Source: Porticoccus litoralis (GTDB lineage: Bacteria; Pseudomonadota; Gammaproteobacteria; Pseudomonadales; Porticoccaceae). From it: a DNA stretch of 64,000 nt. The DNA lies in NCBI RefSeq assembly GCF_030676955.1, contig NZ_JAUUUU010000001.1, positions 1 through 64,000 on the forward strand, read 5' to 3'. Position 1 is the stretch's first letter. The number at the start of each line of letters is the position of its first letter. Below are positions 32,854-42,103 of this stretch, one piece after another. The notes below the pieces were generated by a model. That model worked only from the letters and a program-made list of their open reading frames with translations, was not told the origin of the DNA and searched no databases. A program made the position numbers and the translations under genes.

Positions 32854-33788
32854 TGGGCCGCTTTATTCTCAGCCGTCTGTTACAGGCCATCCCGGTGCTG
32901 CTGGTGGTGATTACCGCCACCTTCTTTCTGGTGCGCACCGCCCCCGGTGGTCCGTTCAGCGCCGAAAAAGCTGTACCGCCGGAGGTGGTCAAGGCACTGG
33001 AGGCCCGCTACAAGCTGGACCAGCCCATGTGGCAGCAATACCTCAGCTACCTGGACGATCTGGTGCACGGGGAGTTTGGCCCCTCGTTCCGCTATCCCGG
33101 CCGCTCCGTCAATGAATTGATTCTCGGCGGCCTGCCCACCACCGCCGAACTGGCTTTCTACGCCATGCTGGTGGCGATCTTCATCGGTGTCTGCGCCGGG
33201 GTGATGGCAGCGCTAAAGCCCAACACGCCACAGGACTACGTCCCCATGTCCGCCGCCATGCTCGGTATCTGTATGCCGTCATTCCTGATGGGGCCGTTAT
33301 TGGTACTGATCTTTGGCATCTGGTTTGAGTGGCTGCCGGTATCCGGCTGGGGCGACCTGCCCGGCGACAAAATTCTGCCCGCCATCACCCTCGGCACTGG
33401 CTATGCTGCGTACATTGCTCGCCTAAGTCGCGGCGGCATGCTGGAGGTGATGTCCCAGGACTACATTCGCACTGCCCGCGCCAAGGGCCTGCCGGAATGG
33501 GTGGTGGTGCTGAAACACGGCCTGCGCGGTGGACTGATTCCGGTGGTAGCGTTTCTCGGCCCCGCCTTCGCCGGGCTGTTGAGTGGCTCCTTCGTGGTGG
33601 AAACCATCTTCCAGATTCCCGGCCTCGGCCGCTTTTACGTACAGGCGGCGTTTAACCGCGACTACACCATGATTCTCGGCACCACGGTGTTCTTTGCCGC
33701 GCTGATCGTGCTGTTTAACCTGCTGTCAGACATCATCGCGGTGTGGATCAACCCGAAGTTGCGCCACCAGTTGCGGGAGGGCCGCTAA
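32853..33788 (+). CDS. oppB: Peptide ABC transporter, permease
   Basis: 311 residues with six membrane segments: the first at about residues 8-28 (AIPVLLVVITATFFLV), the rest within the BPD_transp_1 domain. The OppB hallmarks are present: an N-terminal TAPGGPF region, the cytoplasmic loop YIRTARAKGLPEWVVVLKHGLRGG and a C-terminal membrane helix. The start overlaps the oppA stop (ATGA-type, 1 base). It forms the channel with OppC. Confidence 0.95.
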   Translation: MGRFILSRLLQAIPVLLVVITATFFLVRTAPGGPFSAEKAVPPEVVKALEARYKLDQPMWQQYLSYLDDLVHGEFGPSFRYPGRSVNELILGGLPTTAELAFYAMLVAIFIGVCAGVMAALKPNTPQDYVPMSAAMLGICMPSFLMGPLLVLIFGIWFEWLPVSGWGDLPGDKILPAITLGTGYAAYIARLSRGGMLEVMSQDYIRTARAKGLPEWVVVLKHGLRGGLIPVVAFLGPAFAGLLSGSFVVETIFQIPGLGRFYVQAAFNRDYTMILGTTVFFAALIVLFNLLSDIIAVWINPKLRHQLREGR

Positions 33789-33928
33789 ATGGCACCTCTA
33801 AAAATGCACTTTTTCCGCGATTACAGCGTCATCGCCGTGCTCGAAGCCTCATGTATGAGATATACACTTCAGTTCTCCGCGCGGCGCTTCCTTGTACTCA
33901 CGAAAAAATCACTATTTTTAATGGCACC
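33789..33928. repeat. MITE-like insertion with 8-bp duplicated flanks
   Basis: ATGGCACC occurs at 33789-33796 and again at 33921-33928. The 124 bases between them begin TCTAAAAATGCACTTTTTCC and end CACGAAAAAATCACTATTTTTA. Read inward from each side, the ends are an imperfect inverted repeat of about 23 bp with roughly 17 matches. Removing the insert and one flank would place the oppB stop 8 bases before the oppC ATG. The centre has a CTCAT/ATGAG palindrome. It has no coding capacity of its own, although the oppC frame happens to read through it. Confidence 0.65.
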
Positions 33929-34822
33929 ATGATGAGCGATTCAACGGTGATTACCGATCTGAATGAAGCCGAGGAAGGCACCTCCCTGTGGAAAGACGCC
34001 TGGATACGGCTGCGCAAGAATCACCTGGCACTGTTCGGCCTCGGCGTGATGCTGTTTCTCTGCACCATCGCCCTGCTGACCCCCTGGATCGCTCCCTATG
34101 GCTACGAAACCCAGAACCTGCAATTGGGCGCCGCGCCGCCTTCCTGGGAGCACTGGCTCGGCACCGACATCTTTGGCCGCGACATGCTCACCCGCATCAT
34201 GTACGGCAGCCGGGTATCGCTGGCGGTGGGCTTTATCGCCACCGGTGTGGCGCTGCTGATCGGCGTGCTCTACGGCACCGTGGCCGGCTACGCCGGCGGC
34301 CGGGTGGACGCGGTGATGATGCGCCTCGTCGACATTCTCTACGCCCTGCCCTTTATGATCTTTATCGTGCTGCTGATGGTGGTGTTCGGCCGCAATATCC
34401 TGCTGCTGTTTCTGGCCATCGGCGCGGTGGAATGGCTGACCATGGCGCGCATCGTGCGCGGTCAGGTACAGTCCCTGCGCCGCCAGGAATTTGTCGAGGC
34501 GGCCATTTCACTGGGACTGTCCCGCTGGACCATTATCCGCCGCCACCTGATCCCCAACACCTTGGGGCCGGTAATCGTCTACACCACCCTCACCATCCCC
34601 AGCGTGATGCTGCTGGAGGCCTTTCTCAGCTTTCTGGGACTCGGCATCCAGCCGCCCCAGAGCTCCTGGGGACTGCTGATTTCCTACGGGGTGGAAACCA
34701 TGGAGGAATACCCCTGGCTATTGATCTTCCCGGGGCTGGCCCTGTCCATCACATTATTTGCTCTGAATTTCCTCGGGGATGGTTTAAGGGATGCACTGGA
34801 CCCCAAGGCTTCGAAGGATTGA
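33929..34822 (+). CDS. oppC: Peptide ABC transporter, permease
   Basis: 297 residues from the ATGATG at 33929. An open extension to 33743 runs through the inserted element and overlaps oppB, so it is not native. The OppC N-terminal domain (SLWKDAWIRLRKNHLALFGL, first membrane helix about 30-52) is followed by PWIAPYGYETQ and the permease domain with VGFIATGVALLIGVLYG. The EAA loop reads EAAISLGLSRWTIIRRHLIPNTLGP. It pairs with OppB. Downstream, a foreign gene separates it from the ATPase gene. Confidence 0.94.
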   Translation: MMSDSTVITDLNEAEEGTSLWKDAWIRLRKNHLALFGLGVMLFLCTIALLTPWIAPYGYETQNLQLGAAPPSWEHWLGTDIFGRDMLTRIMYGSRVSLAVGFIATGVALLIGVLYGTVAGYAGGRVDAVMMRLVDILYALPFMIFIVLLMVVFGRNILLLFLAIGAVEWLTMARIVRGQVQSLRRQEFVEAAISLGLSRWTIIRRHLIPNTLGPVIVYTTLTIPSVMLLEAFLSFLGLGIQPPQSSWGLLISYGVETMEEYPWLLIFPGLALSITLFALNFLGDGLRDALDPKASKD

Positions 34823-34928
34823 GCAAATCAAATGGATTATTTATAAAAGCCAACCTCTGATTAGGAAATGGCTTATTCGCAAGATACAGATCTAGTTGCC
34901 CAATAAAATGGCCAGAAAGGATGCCAAA

Positions 34929-35609
34929 ATGGAAAAAAATCGGACTTATAGAATCTTACTTGATGGTGAGTGGACTCTTGAAGATTTGACAAATTTTTCA
35001 AGAGTTTATTTTCAAAACTATTCGTTTCTCTACTGCCTTGAAACGGAAGCCGTCGGAGTTGCAGCTAGCAGAATAGAGTCTGTATTAAATCAATCCGAGC
35101 TAAGGGATGGTTTAAGTTACGTAAATATCTATGACAGATTTAGATCTTCAGTACCTAAGCAAGATCGGCCCGCAATAAAATCAATTCAATATGCTTCTCC
35201 AGGTTGGATAGACCTAGCCCTCAACCCTGAAGCTGCAGTCCAGTTCGCCAAGGTTATGGGTACGTTTCTAGCTTCTATAGCCGGCACTGCAGCTACGTAT
35301 AAAAAATTACATGATATCTACTTAGATCTTGGCAGAAAAAGGAAGAAACAAAGGAATGAACTTCTCAAGCTTGAAGCTGAGGAAGCCATCATTGTGCAAA
35401 AGTTAAATAACGAACTAGCGAAGGGGTTAGGTTTTGAATCTCTCCCAGAGCTGGACAAACATACGAGAGACACAGAAGAAACTTCAAAATTACTGCTTGC
35501 TCACTATAGAAGAATGAAAAAAACTGCGGAATTCATCAAGAAAGGTAAGGCTAAGTTCCCTGAAAAGTTACACGAAACAACTGACGAGCAAAGTGAAGAT
35601 GACTCCTAA
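34929..35609 (+). CDS. Unknown AT-rich gene inserted in the peptide transporter operon
   Basis: 226 residues from the ATG at 34929, chosen for the AGAAAGGA site 6 bases upstream; earlier in-frame ATG and TTG codons lack one. N-terminal part RTYRILLDGEWTLEDLTNFS, a central small-residue segment that may form an amphipathic or membrane helix (FAKVMGTFLASIAGTAATY, about 114-132), then long Lys/Glu-rich coiled helices (about 140-200) and an acidic tail. No family recognised. Its base composition is far richer in A+T than oppC and oppDF, and it splits an operon that is usually continuous, so recent acquisition is likely. A defence or toxin role is speculative. Confidence 0.75.
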   Translation: MEKNRTYRILLDGEWTLEDLTNFSRVYFQNYSFLYCLETEAVGVAASRIESVLNQSELRDGLSYVNIYDRFRSSVPKQDRPAIKSIQYASPGWIDLALNPEAAVQFAKVMGTFLASIAGTAATYKKLHDIYLDLGRKRKKQRNELLKLEAEEAIIVQKLNNELAKGLGFESLPELDKHTRDTEETSKLLLAHYRRMKKTAEFIKKGKAKFPEKLHETTDEQSEDDS

Positions 35610-35667
35610 TCATAGTGTCACTTTGAGTATGTGCTAAAACGATCTCAAACTTCCCTTGGAAAACAAA

Positions 35668-37299
35668 ATGCCTCTACTGACCGTCGACAACCTCACCACC
35701 CACTTCCATACCCGCGCCGGTGTGGTGAAGGCCGTGGACGGCGTCAGTTTTTCCGTGGATCAGGGGCAGACCCTGGCCATTGTCGGCGAGTCCGGTTCCG
35801 GCAAATCAGTGGCCTGTTACAGCCTGCTGAAGCTGATTCCGCAGCCGCCCGGCAAGATTGAGTCCGGCACGGCGCTGTTCGACGGCCGCGATCTGCTGAG
35901 CCTCAGCGAGAAGCAGCTGCGCAAGGTGCGCGGCAACGATATCGCCATTATTTTTCAGGACCCGATGACGTCCCTAAACCCTTACCTCACCGTGGGCGAA
36001 CAGTTAATCGAACCCCTGCTCTACCACCGGGATATGGACCGCAAAAAAGCATTGCAGCGCGCGGTGGAAATACTCGGCGAAGTGGGCATTGTCGAGCCGG
36101 AGAAGCGCGTCGACAGTTACCCCCACGAATTTTCCGGCGGCATGCGCCAGCGGGTAATGATCGCCATGGCATTGATCGCCGAGCCGAAGCTGCTGATCTG
36201 CGACGAGCCAACCACGGCGCTGGATGTCACCATTCAGGCGCAAATTCTGAAACTGATTCGCGAGTTACAACAGCGCCGCAATATCGCGGTGATTTTCATC
36301 ACCCACGATCTGGCGGTGGTGGCGGATATCGCCGACAGCGTGGCGGTGATGAAGGCAGGCAGGATTGTCGAACAGGGCTCGGTGGATGCCATCTTCAATC
36401 ACACCCAACACGATTACACCAAAAAACTGCTGGCCTCCATTCCCAAGGGCGCCAAGCCCATCCCCGCCCGTATTGAAAACCAGCCACTGCTCAGTATTCA
36501 CGGCCTCACCACCACCTTCCGGGATCACAGCGGCGGTTTCTGGCAAAAACAACCAAAGCTGGTGCGGGCGGTGGATGATGTCTCACTGGACATACAGCAC
36601 GGGGAAATTCTCGGGCTGGTGGGGGAATCCGGCTCCGGCAAGTCCACTCTGGGCCGCTCCATTCTGGGACTGGTGCCCACCTCCGGTGGCAGCGTGGTGT
36701 TTGACAGCGTTGACCTGACAAAATTATCTGCCAAGCAGATGACGCCCATGCGCCGCCGCATGCAGATGATCTTCCAGGACCCCTACGCCTCCCTGAATCC
36801 ACGTATGACGGTATTTGATACCCTGGCGGAACCGCTGCTCTACCACAAACTTGCCACTCGCAAGACGGTGACCAAGGAAGTGCTGGCACTGATGGACGAT
36901 GTGGGGCTAGCCCGCGCCGCTATTCGCAAGTATCTCCACGAATTCTCCGGCGGCCAGCGCCAGCGCATTGCCGTGGGCCGCGCCATCGCCACCAAGCCGG
37001 AACTGGTGATCGCTGACGAGCCGGTATCAGCCCTGGACGTGACCATTCAGGCGCAGATACTAAAGCTGATTCTGGAGTTGGTGGACAAGCACAACCTGAC
37101 CATGCTGTTTATTTCCCACGACCTGTCGGTGGTGCGCTATATGTCAGATCGCATCGCCGTAATGCACCACGGCAAGCTGGTGGAAACCGGGGAAACCGAA
37201 CCCCTGTTCGCCCAACCCCACCACGACTACACCCGCCGCCTGCTCAGTGCGATTCCTCTATTAGATGGACCGACACCGGCACCGGCACCAGCCAACTGA
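35668..37299 (+). CDS. Peptide ABC transporter, fused double ATPase (OppD-OppF type)
   Basis: 543 residues from the ATG at 35668; a TTG 12 bases upstream is in frame. Two complete ABC domains in tandem: Walker A GESGSGKS at about 39-46 and again at about 318-325; signatures FSGGMRQR and FSGGQRQR; Walker B LLICDEPTTALD and LVIADEPVSALD. Each is followed by an oligopeptide-transporter C-terminal region. The fused form resembles YejF and DppD-DppF fusions. It powers OppBC, from which it is now separated by the inserted gene. Confidence 0.95.
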   Translation: MPLLTVDNLTTHFHTRAGVVKAVDGVSFSVDQGQTLAIVGESGSGKSVACYSLLKLIPQPPGKIESGTALFDGRDLLSLSEKQLRKVRGNDIAIIFQDPMTSLNPYLTVGEQLIEPLLYHRDMDRKKALQRAVEILGEVGIVEPEKRVDSYPHEFSGGMRQRVMIAMALIAEPKLLICDEPTTALDVTIQAQILKLIRELQQRRNIAVIFITHDLAVVADIADSVAVMKAGRIVEQGSVDAIFNHTQHDYTKKLLASIPKGAKPIPARIENQPLLSIHGLTTTFRDHSGGFWQKQPKLVRAVDDVSLDIQHGEILGLVGESGSGKSTLGRSILGLVPTSGGSVVFDSVDLTKLSAKQMTPMRRRMQMIFQDPYASLNPRMTVFDTLAEPLLYHKLATRKTVTKEVLALMDDVGLARAAIRKYLHEFSGGQRQRIAVGRAIATKPELVIADEPVSALDVTIQAQILKLILELVDKHNLTMLFISHDLSVVRYMSDRIAVMHHGKLVETGETEPLFAQPHHDYTRRLLSAIPLLDGPTPAPAPAN

Positions 37300-37323
37300 A
37301 CCCGTCGACATTCAATTCGCCTG

Positions 37324-38043
37324 TCAGTCGGCCAGGTAGTATTCAACCGTAGAAACCACCCGCACCTTCATACGGTGAGGGTTGTTGGCATCCCGGGGGC
37401 TGATACTGAACTGCCCCTGTGAAGCGCGCTTGATCTTACCCAGACGGCTCTCGGAATCCTCGGCAAATTTCTCCGCCACCTCACGGGCCTTGCGGGTCGC
37501 TTCCTCAATCATGTCCGGCTTGACCTCGTTGAGGCGGGTAAACAGGTATTGGGGCTGACTCTGGTAACTGTTGCCGGTGAGTACGATGCCCTGTTTGCCC
37601 AGTTGCGATAGCGAACCCATCACCCCGCGCACCTCGTCCACCCGCGGAGAATACACGGTGACGGTCTGCTGGGCGGTATAGCGAAACTGGGCGCGCACAC
37701 CGTTATCGAAATCTCGGGCAGACTTGTCGGTAATGGCGGGCATGGAGGTGGAAATTTCATCGGCACTCAAACCCTGGGCCAGCAGGAACTGGCGTATCTT
37801 ATCCGTGCCCTGGTCAATGCTGCCGTAGAGTTCTTCCAGGTTATTACTCGCCACCGCGAACTGGATAGGCCAGATCACCACGTCGGCGGGGTATTCCCGT
37901 TCCGAGAGGCCCTTCACATTCACCGTGCGCTCATATTCCTTGAAGCGGATGGTGGCATCCGCCAGTTGGTGTCCCAGCAGCGCCAGACCCAGCAGAATTC
38001 CCAGACTGAGAATGAGTGAGTTCATGCCGTTCTTACCCGACAT
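37324..38043 (-). CDS. SIMPL-domain (DUF541) membrane-anchored protein
   Basis: 239 residues from the ATG at 38043, which has AGGAG 7 bases upstream. One N-terminal membrane segment (LILSLGILLGLALLGH) is followed by a SIMPL/DUF541 domain with its typical start (RTVNVKGLSEREYPADVVIW). The domain would face the periplasm. Function is poorly known; relatives are linked to stress tolerance. It converges with the double ATPase gene across a 24-base gap. Confidence 0.85.
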   Translation of the reverse strand: MSGKNGMNSLILSLGILLGLALLGHQLADATIRFKEYERTVNVKGLSEREYPADVVIWPIQFAVASNNLEELYGSIDQGTDKIRQFLLAQGLSADEISTSMPAITDKSARDFDNGVRAQFRYTAQQTVTVYSPRVDEVRGVMGSLSQLGKQGIVLTGNSYQSQPQYLFTRLNEVKPDMIEEATRKAREVAEKFAEDSESRLGKIKRASQGQFSISPRDANNPHRMKVRVVSTVEYYLAD

Positions 38044-38106
38044 CAGCAATCTCCTTTTCGATGTAAACGTGGCAGCAATGTTGAGACAGCAAAACCGCGG
38101 ATTCGA

Positions 38107-39000
38107 TCAATGACTGTCTTTATCCCGCTCTTTATCGCGAACGACAGCCAGCAACTCGCGCTGGTATCGGGGTCGGTAGACATTGATGAGGTTGCCCCCC
38201 AGCATCAACAGGGCTCCCGCCAGCAGCGCCATTTCAAACGGTTCCTGGTAAAACACAATGCCCACCAGACCGATCAACGGCAGGCGCAGAAAATCCAGAG
38301 TGACCACAATGCCCGCTTCAGCGCGTTTCATGGCATTGGTAATGCAGAAGTGCGCGCTCAGGGCAGTGACACCGACGATCACCAGCCAGAACCACAGCCG
38401 TGGTTCTTCGGGCAACTGCCAGTGGGGCAGCGCCAGCACCAGGCTGACCGGCATCTGCACCAGGCACATATAAAACAACACGGTGAGCGGATCTTCGGTA
38501 TGAGCCAGGGACTTGGTACCCACGTAGGCACAGGAAAAGCTCAGCGCCGCCGCCAGCACGATAAGTGACGCAGGCTCGAGGATTTCCACGCCGGGCCTGA
38601 GAATGACCAGCACACCGGCCACGCCCAGCGCGATTGCCAGGGATTTTCGAATCGTAAGTCGCTCCCCGAGACAGAGCGCGGCAATCAGGGCGACCCAGAA
38701 CGGCACGGTGAATTCCAGAGCAAACACCTCTGCCAGCGGCAACAGGCCAATGCCCACAAACCAGCCGTACTGACCGCCGAAGTGAAACAGGTTTCGAATA
38801 ATGTGCATGCCGGGCCGGGAGGTAGCGAACAGCGAGCGACCACCTACCCTGGCAATAAGCGCCGAGATGATCAGCAGGCCAATCACACTGCGAATAAACA
38901 GCGTCTGGAAGGTATTGATCTCCCCGGCCAGCTCACGCGCGCCCACCGCCATCAGCGACAAGGACAGCAGCGCGCCGAGCATCCACAGCACTACACCCAT
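38107..39000 (-). CDS. EamA/DMT-family transporter
   Basis: 297 residues with ten predicted membrane segments and two EamA repeats (about 1-135 and 145-280). Typical features are an N-terminal GVVLWMLGALLSLSLMA helix and a second repeat beginning ASLIVLAAALSFSCAYVGTK. It is likely an exporter of small metabolites or amino acids; the substrate cannot be told. It is on the same strand as the SIMPL gene, 63 bases upstream. Confidence 0.88.
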   Translation of the reverse strand: MGVVLWMLGALLSLSLMAVGARELAGEINTFQTLFIRSVIGLLIISALIARVGGRSLFATSRPGMHIIRNLFHFGGQYGWFVGIGLLPLAEVFALEFTVPFWVALIAALCLGERLTIRKSLAIALGVAGVLVILRPGVEILEPASLIVLAAALSFSCAYVGTKSLAHTEDPLTVLFYMCLVQMPVSLVLALPHWQLPEEPRLWFWLVIVGVTALSAHFCITNAMKRAEAGIVVTLDFLRLPLIGLVGIVFYQEPFEMALLAGALLMLGGNLINVYRPRYQRELLAVVRDKERDKDSH

Positions 39001-39033
39001 GATATCCCCTTAAAAAAGGCCACCGGACCCGAC

Positions 39034-40305
39034 TTATTCTGTTCGTGCCGAGTCTGGCGCCTCGGATGGGACCGTCTCGTCCTGTATATGCTCGTCCGGG
39101 TGCATTTCCAGTGCCGTGGGCGTGGTGCGAACCATGGCCACAAACTGGGTCGGATTTTCGGCCTCGTCTACCACTTTTACCGCCAGTTTGCGCCAGGTAA
39201 ACAGCGCCAACGCCAGCAACATGGTGAAAAAATACAATGGCAGCGCCTGTGGCCCCAGCATCTCCATGAGAAAGCCCGCCAATGCAGGACCAATAGCGGC
39301 ACCGGTACCATGTATTAATAACAGTGTGCTGCCGCCCGGCAGAATTTCATCCCCTTCCAGGTGATCCACAAGGTGAGCAACCGCCACGGGATAAATGGCA
39401 AAGGCCAGTCCGCCAAACAGTAGCCCCGCCACCAGCAGCCAGCCACCGGCAAAGGACATGGCCGCCAACAGCATCGCAGCCACGGCGCCCGCCGCACTGA
39501 TCGCCAGTAATACCTTGCGCCGATCGTGACTGTCAGAATAACGCCCGAATGGATACTGGAAGACCGCACCACCCAGAATAGCTACCGTGATGAAGGTTGC
39601 CACACCCGTACTGTCCAGGCCGACACGACTGGCAAACACGGCACTCAAACCCCAGAACGCTCCCATCGCCAGGCCAGAAAAAATGCCCCCAGCCACCGCG
39701 ACAGGCGCAAGTTGCCAGAGACGGGAAAGTTTCATGCGCGCAACATTGTTCACCTCTGGCTGCAGCATGCGTGTCCAGGTGACAGACGCCACGCTGGTAC
39801 TGATAAAAATGGCCGCTAACGCGAACAGAAGGAACGAATCCGCACCGGCCAGCCTCAGAAACTGCTGGGTAGCGGCCAACGCCACCAGATTGACGATCAT
39901 ATACACGGCAAACACCTTGCCCCGCTGGGAAGCAGCGGTCTGGCCATTGAGCCAGCTCTCCACCACTGTGTAGAGAATCACCAGCGTCGTACCAGTTGCC
40001 ACCCGCAGCAGAAACCACATGACCGGGTGGATGTATACCAGATGCAATAACGCAAAACAGGAGGTAAACGCCGCACAGAATGCAAAGGCGCGAATGTGGC
40101 CAATGCGCTTGATCAGGGGCAACGCCAAAAAGGTACCCACGATAAAACCGACAAAATAGCCGGACATGATCAAGCCCATCACGCTATCGCTGTAGCCTTC
40201 CAGCCCACCGCGCAACGCCAGCAAGGTATTCAACAGGCCGGTGCCAAGCAGCAGCAGACCAATACCGATTAACAGGGCACAAATAGGAACGATCAATGTC
40301 AGCAT
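39034..40305 (-). CDS. Major facilitator superfamily transporter (YcaD-like)
   Basis: 423 residues from the ATG at 40305, which begins directly in the first membrane helix (MLTLIVPICALLIGIGLLLL); an upstream ATG at 40365 would add 20 polar residues. About twelve membrane segments, with the MFS loop motif between helices 2 and 3 (GTFLALPLIKRIGHIRA). It ends in an acidic tail (about 395-423). The YcaD-like assignment is from overall pattern. Substrate unknown. Confidence 0.85.
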   Translation of the reverse strand: MLTLIVPICALLIGIGLLLLGTGLLNTLLALRGGLEGYSDSVMGLIMSGYFVGFIVGTFLALPLIKRIGHIRAFAFCAAFTSCFALLHLVYIHPVMWFLLRVATGTTLVILYTVVESWLNGQTAASQRGKVFAVYMIVNLVALAATQQFLRLAGADSFLLFALAAIFISTSVASVTWTRMLQPEVNNVARMKLSRLWQLAPVAVAGGIFSGLAMGAFWGLSAVFASRVGLDSTGVATFITVAILGGAVFQYPFGRYSDSHDRRKVLLAISAAGAVAAMLLAAMSFAGGWLLVAGLLFGGLAFAIYPVAVAHLVDHLEGDEILPGGSTLLLIHGTGAAIGPALAGFLMEMLGPQALPLYFFTMLLALALFTWRKLAVKVVDEAENPTQFVAMVRTTPTALEMHPDEHIQDETVPSEAPDSARTE

Positions 40306-40449
40306 GAAAAATCCGTTAAAACACTCGAGAAAACACAGGGTATGGATGGCAGGCGTAACTTGCAAATTTCTGTGCGGGATAAATCACCTGTCACAGAAGA
40401 CTGTTATATTTCCCCTATTGAGTGCTACCGGGATTTCCAGGAGTAAGGC

Positions 40450-41286
40450 ATGACATACCCCCTTCTTAAGGCAGAAGATCTACAACCTCTACTTGAATCC
40501 GGGTCCGCGGTCATTTTTGATTGCCGGTTTTCTCTGGCGGATTTTACCCAGGGCAGGAACCAGTACCTGCAGGGCCATATTCCCGGTGCCTACCACCTTG
40601 ATATGGAATCTGACCTTTCTGGCTCCAAGGGGAGCTACGGGGGTCGTCACCCGCTGCCTAACCCGGTGCTGTTCACTACCCGAATGCGTGAGTGTGGCGT
40701 TAATACCGATACCCTGGTGATTGCCTATGACGATAACCGCATGGCGGGAGCATCACGCCTTTGGTGGCTGATGAATTATTTTGGCCACAGCAGTGTTCAG
40801 GTGCTTAACGGTGGCATCAAGGCATGGGTTCAGCAAGGCGGAAATCTCAACACCGATATTCCTGAGACACAGCACGGCAATTTTTCCGCTTCGCCCAACC
40901 CGGCCATGGTAGCGGAAATGGAAGAGCTGAAACGAAATGGCGACAGGCTGACACTGATAGATGCACGGGAAAAAGCCCGCTACCTGGGCCAGGAAGAACC
41001 CATTGATCCGGTCGCCGGACATATTCCCGGGGCAATCAATATGCCGTGGCAGAGTCTCACCAGCGACCAGGGCCGTTTTCTCGCCCCGGAACAGCAACAG
41101 CAACAGTGGGCAACCCTCGGCCCGCTTGACAGCCCGGTGGTTTACTGTGGCTCCGGGGTCACCGCCTGTGTGGATTTGTTGTCCCTAACACTGACGGGGG
41201 TGCCCGATGCCCGCCTTTACAGCGGCAGCTGGAGCGACTGGTGCAGTTACCCGGATAACCCTGTTGCCACCGGACTGATTGCCTGA
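40450..41286 (+). CDS. sseA: 3-mercaptopyruvate sulfurtransferase
   Basis: 278 residues: two rhodanese domains. The first (about 1-135) is inactive and contains DRxS-like DNRMAGASRLWWLMNYFG. The second (about 155-275) carries the catalytic Cys in YCGSGVTA (about 233), the motif of mercaptopyruvate rather than thiosulfate sulfurtransferases. It moves sulfur from 3-mercaptopyruvate to thiophiles. GGAGTAAGGC precedes the ATG. Its stop overlaps the start of the TSUP permease gene by one base. Confidence 0.92.
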   Translation: MTYPLLKAEDLQPLLESGSAVIFDCRFSLADFTQGRNQYLQGHIPGAYHLDMESDLSGSKGSYGGRHPLPNPVLFTTRMRECGVNTDTLVIAYDDNRMAGASRLWWLMNYFGHSSVQVLNGGIKAWVQQGGNLNTDIPETQHGNFSASPNPAMVAEMEELKRNGDRLTLIDAREKARYLGQEEPIDPVAGHIPGAINMPWQSLTSDQGRFLAPEQQQQQWATLGPLDSPVVYCGSGVTACVDLLSLTLTGVPDARLYSGSWSDWCSYPDNPVATGLIA

Positions 41287-42017
41287 TGGGAGTCACTTTC
41301 CTGGTCTTAGCGATCACGGGCTGTATGGCCTGGTTTATCAGTACCGTGGCCGCCGGTGGTGCTGCTCTACTGATGATTCCGGTGCTTACCTGGCTGGTGG
41401 GTCCACAAGTGGTTGCCCCTGCCATCAGTGTCGGCGCCTTTGTCGCCAACCCATCCAGAGTATGGCTGTTTCGCAAGGATGTGAACTGGCAGGTATGTGC
41501 CTGGCTGGTGCCAGGCAGTGTCTGCGGTGCCATTCTGGGCGCCTGGGCCTTCAGCCAGTTTCCGGTATTCTGGATTCAGCTGTTGCTGGGCAGCTTTCTG
41601 GTTTCCACGGTATTTCAGTTCCGTTTCGGTAAGTCCACCCGCTCTTTTCCCATGCGGCTTCGCTGGTTTTTCCCCCTGGGACTGGTTATTGCTGGATTGT
41701 CTGCTCTGGTTGGGGGAACCGGGCCGGTACAAAACCCGTTCATGCTCAATTACGGGCTAGAAAAAGAACAGCTCATCGCCACCAAGGCCATCAATTCGCT
41801 GGTGCTACAACTCACCAAACTGCTTGCTTACACCGGTTTCGGGGTGATGAGCCAGGAAATTCTCACACTTGGCCTGTGTCTAGGCCTTGGCGGTGCCGTG
41901 GGCGCGTTGCTTGCTCACCGCCACCTGCTGGCGATCAATGTTGCCCGTTTCCGGACCTATACCCTCATCCTGATGCCCCTGTGTGGTGTTCTGATGCTTG
42001 TCGAAGCCTTTACCTAG
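41286..42017 (+). CDS. TSUP/TauE-family permease
   Basis: 243 residues with seven to eight membrane segments. Glycine-rich TSUP motifs are present in each half (STVAAGGAALLMIPVLTWLVG and LSALVGGTGPVQNP). The family exports or imports sulfite, thiosulfate or sulfonates. Overlap with the sulfurtransferase gene by one base makes a sulfur-compound substrate likely, though it is inferred. Confidence 0.88.
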   Translation: MGVTFLVLAITGCMAWFISTVAAGGAALLMIPVLTWLVGPQVVAPAISVGAFVANPSRVWLFRKDVNWQVCAWLVPGSVCGAILGAWAFSQFPVFWIQLLLGSFLVSTVFQFRFGKSTRSFPMRLRWFFPLGLVIAGLSALVGGTGPVQNPFMLNYGLEKEQLIATKAINSLVLQLTKLLAYTGFGVMSQEILTLGLCLGLGGAVGALLAHRHLLAINVARFRTYTLILMPLCGVLMLVEAFT

Positions 42018-42103
42018 CAGCCTGTTGGCCGCGATTTGTTCCCTCTACTATCCTGAAAAGGAACCCTTGGCGCCCGTGTTCAAGGGCATGATAGAGAGGA
42101 GAC

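Noticed and set aside
33743..33928. N-terminal extension of oppC reaching into oppB
   Set aside because: It translates the inserted 124-bp element and overlaps oppB; the family-like start is at 33929.
31153..37299. Microcin C (Yej) transporter identity
   Set aside because: The fused ATPase resembles YejF, but the binding protein is a lipid-anchored OppA-type protein, so a general peptide transporter is safer.
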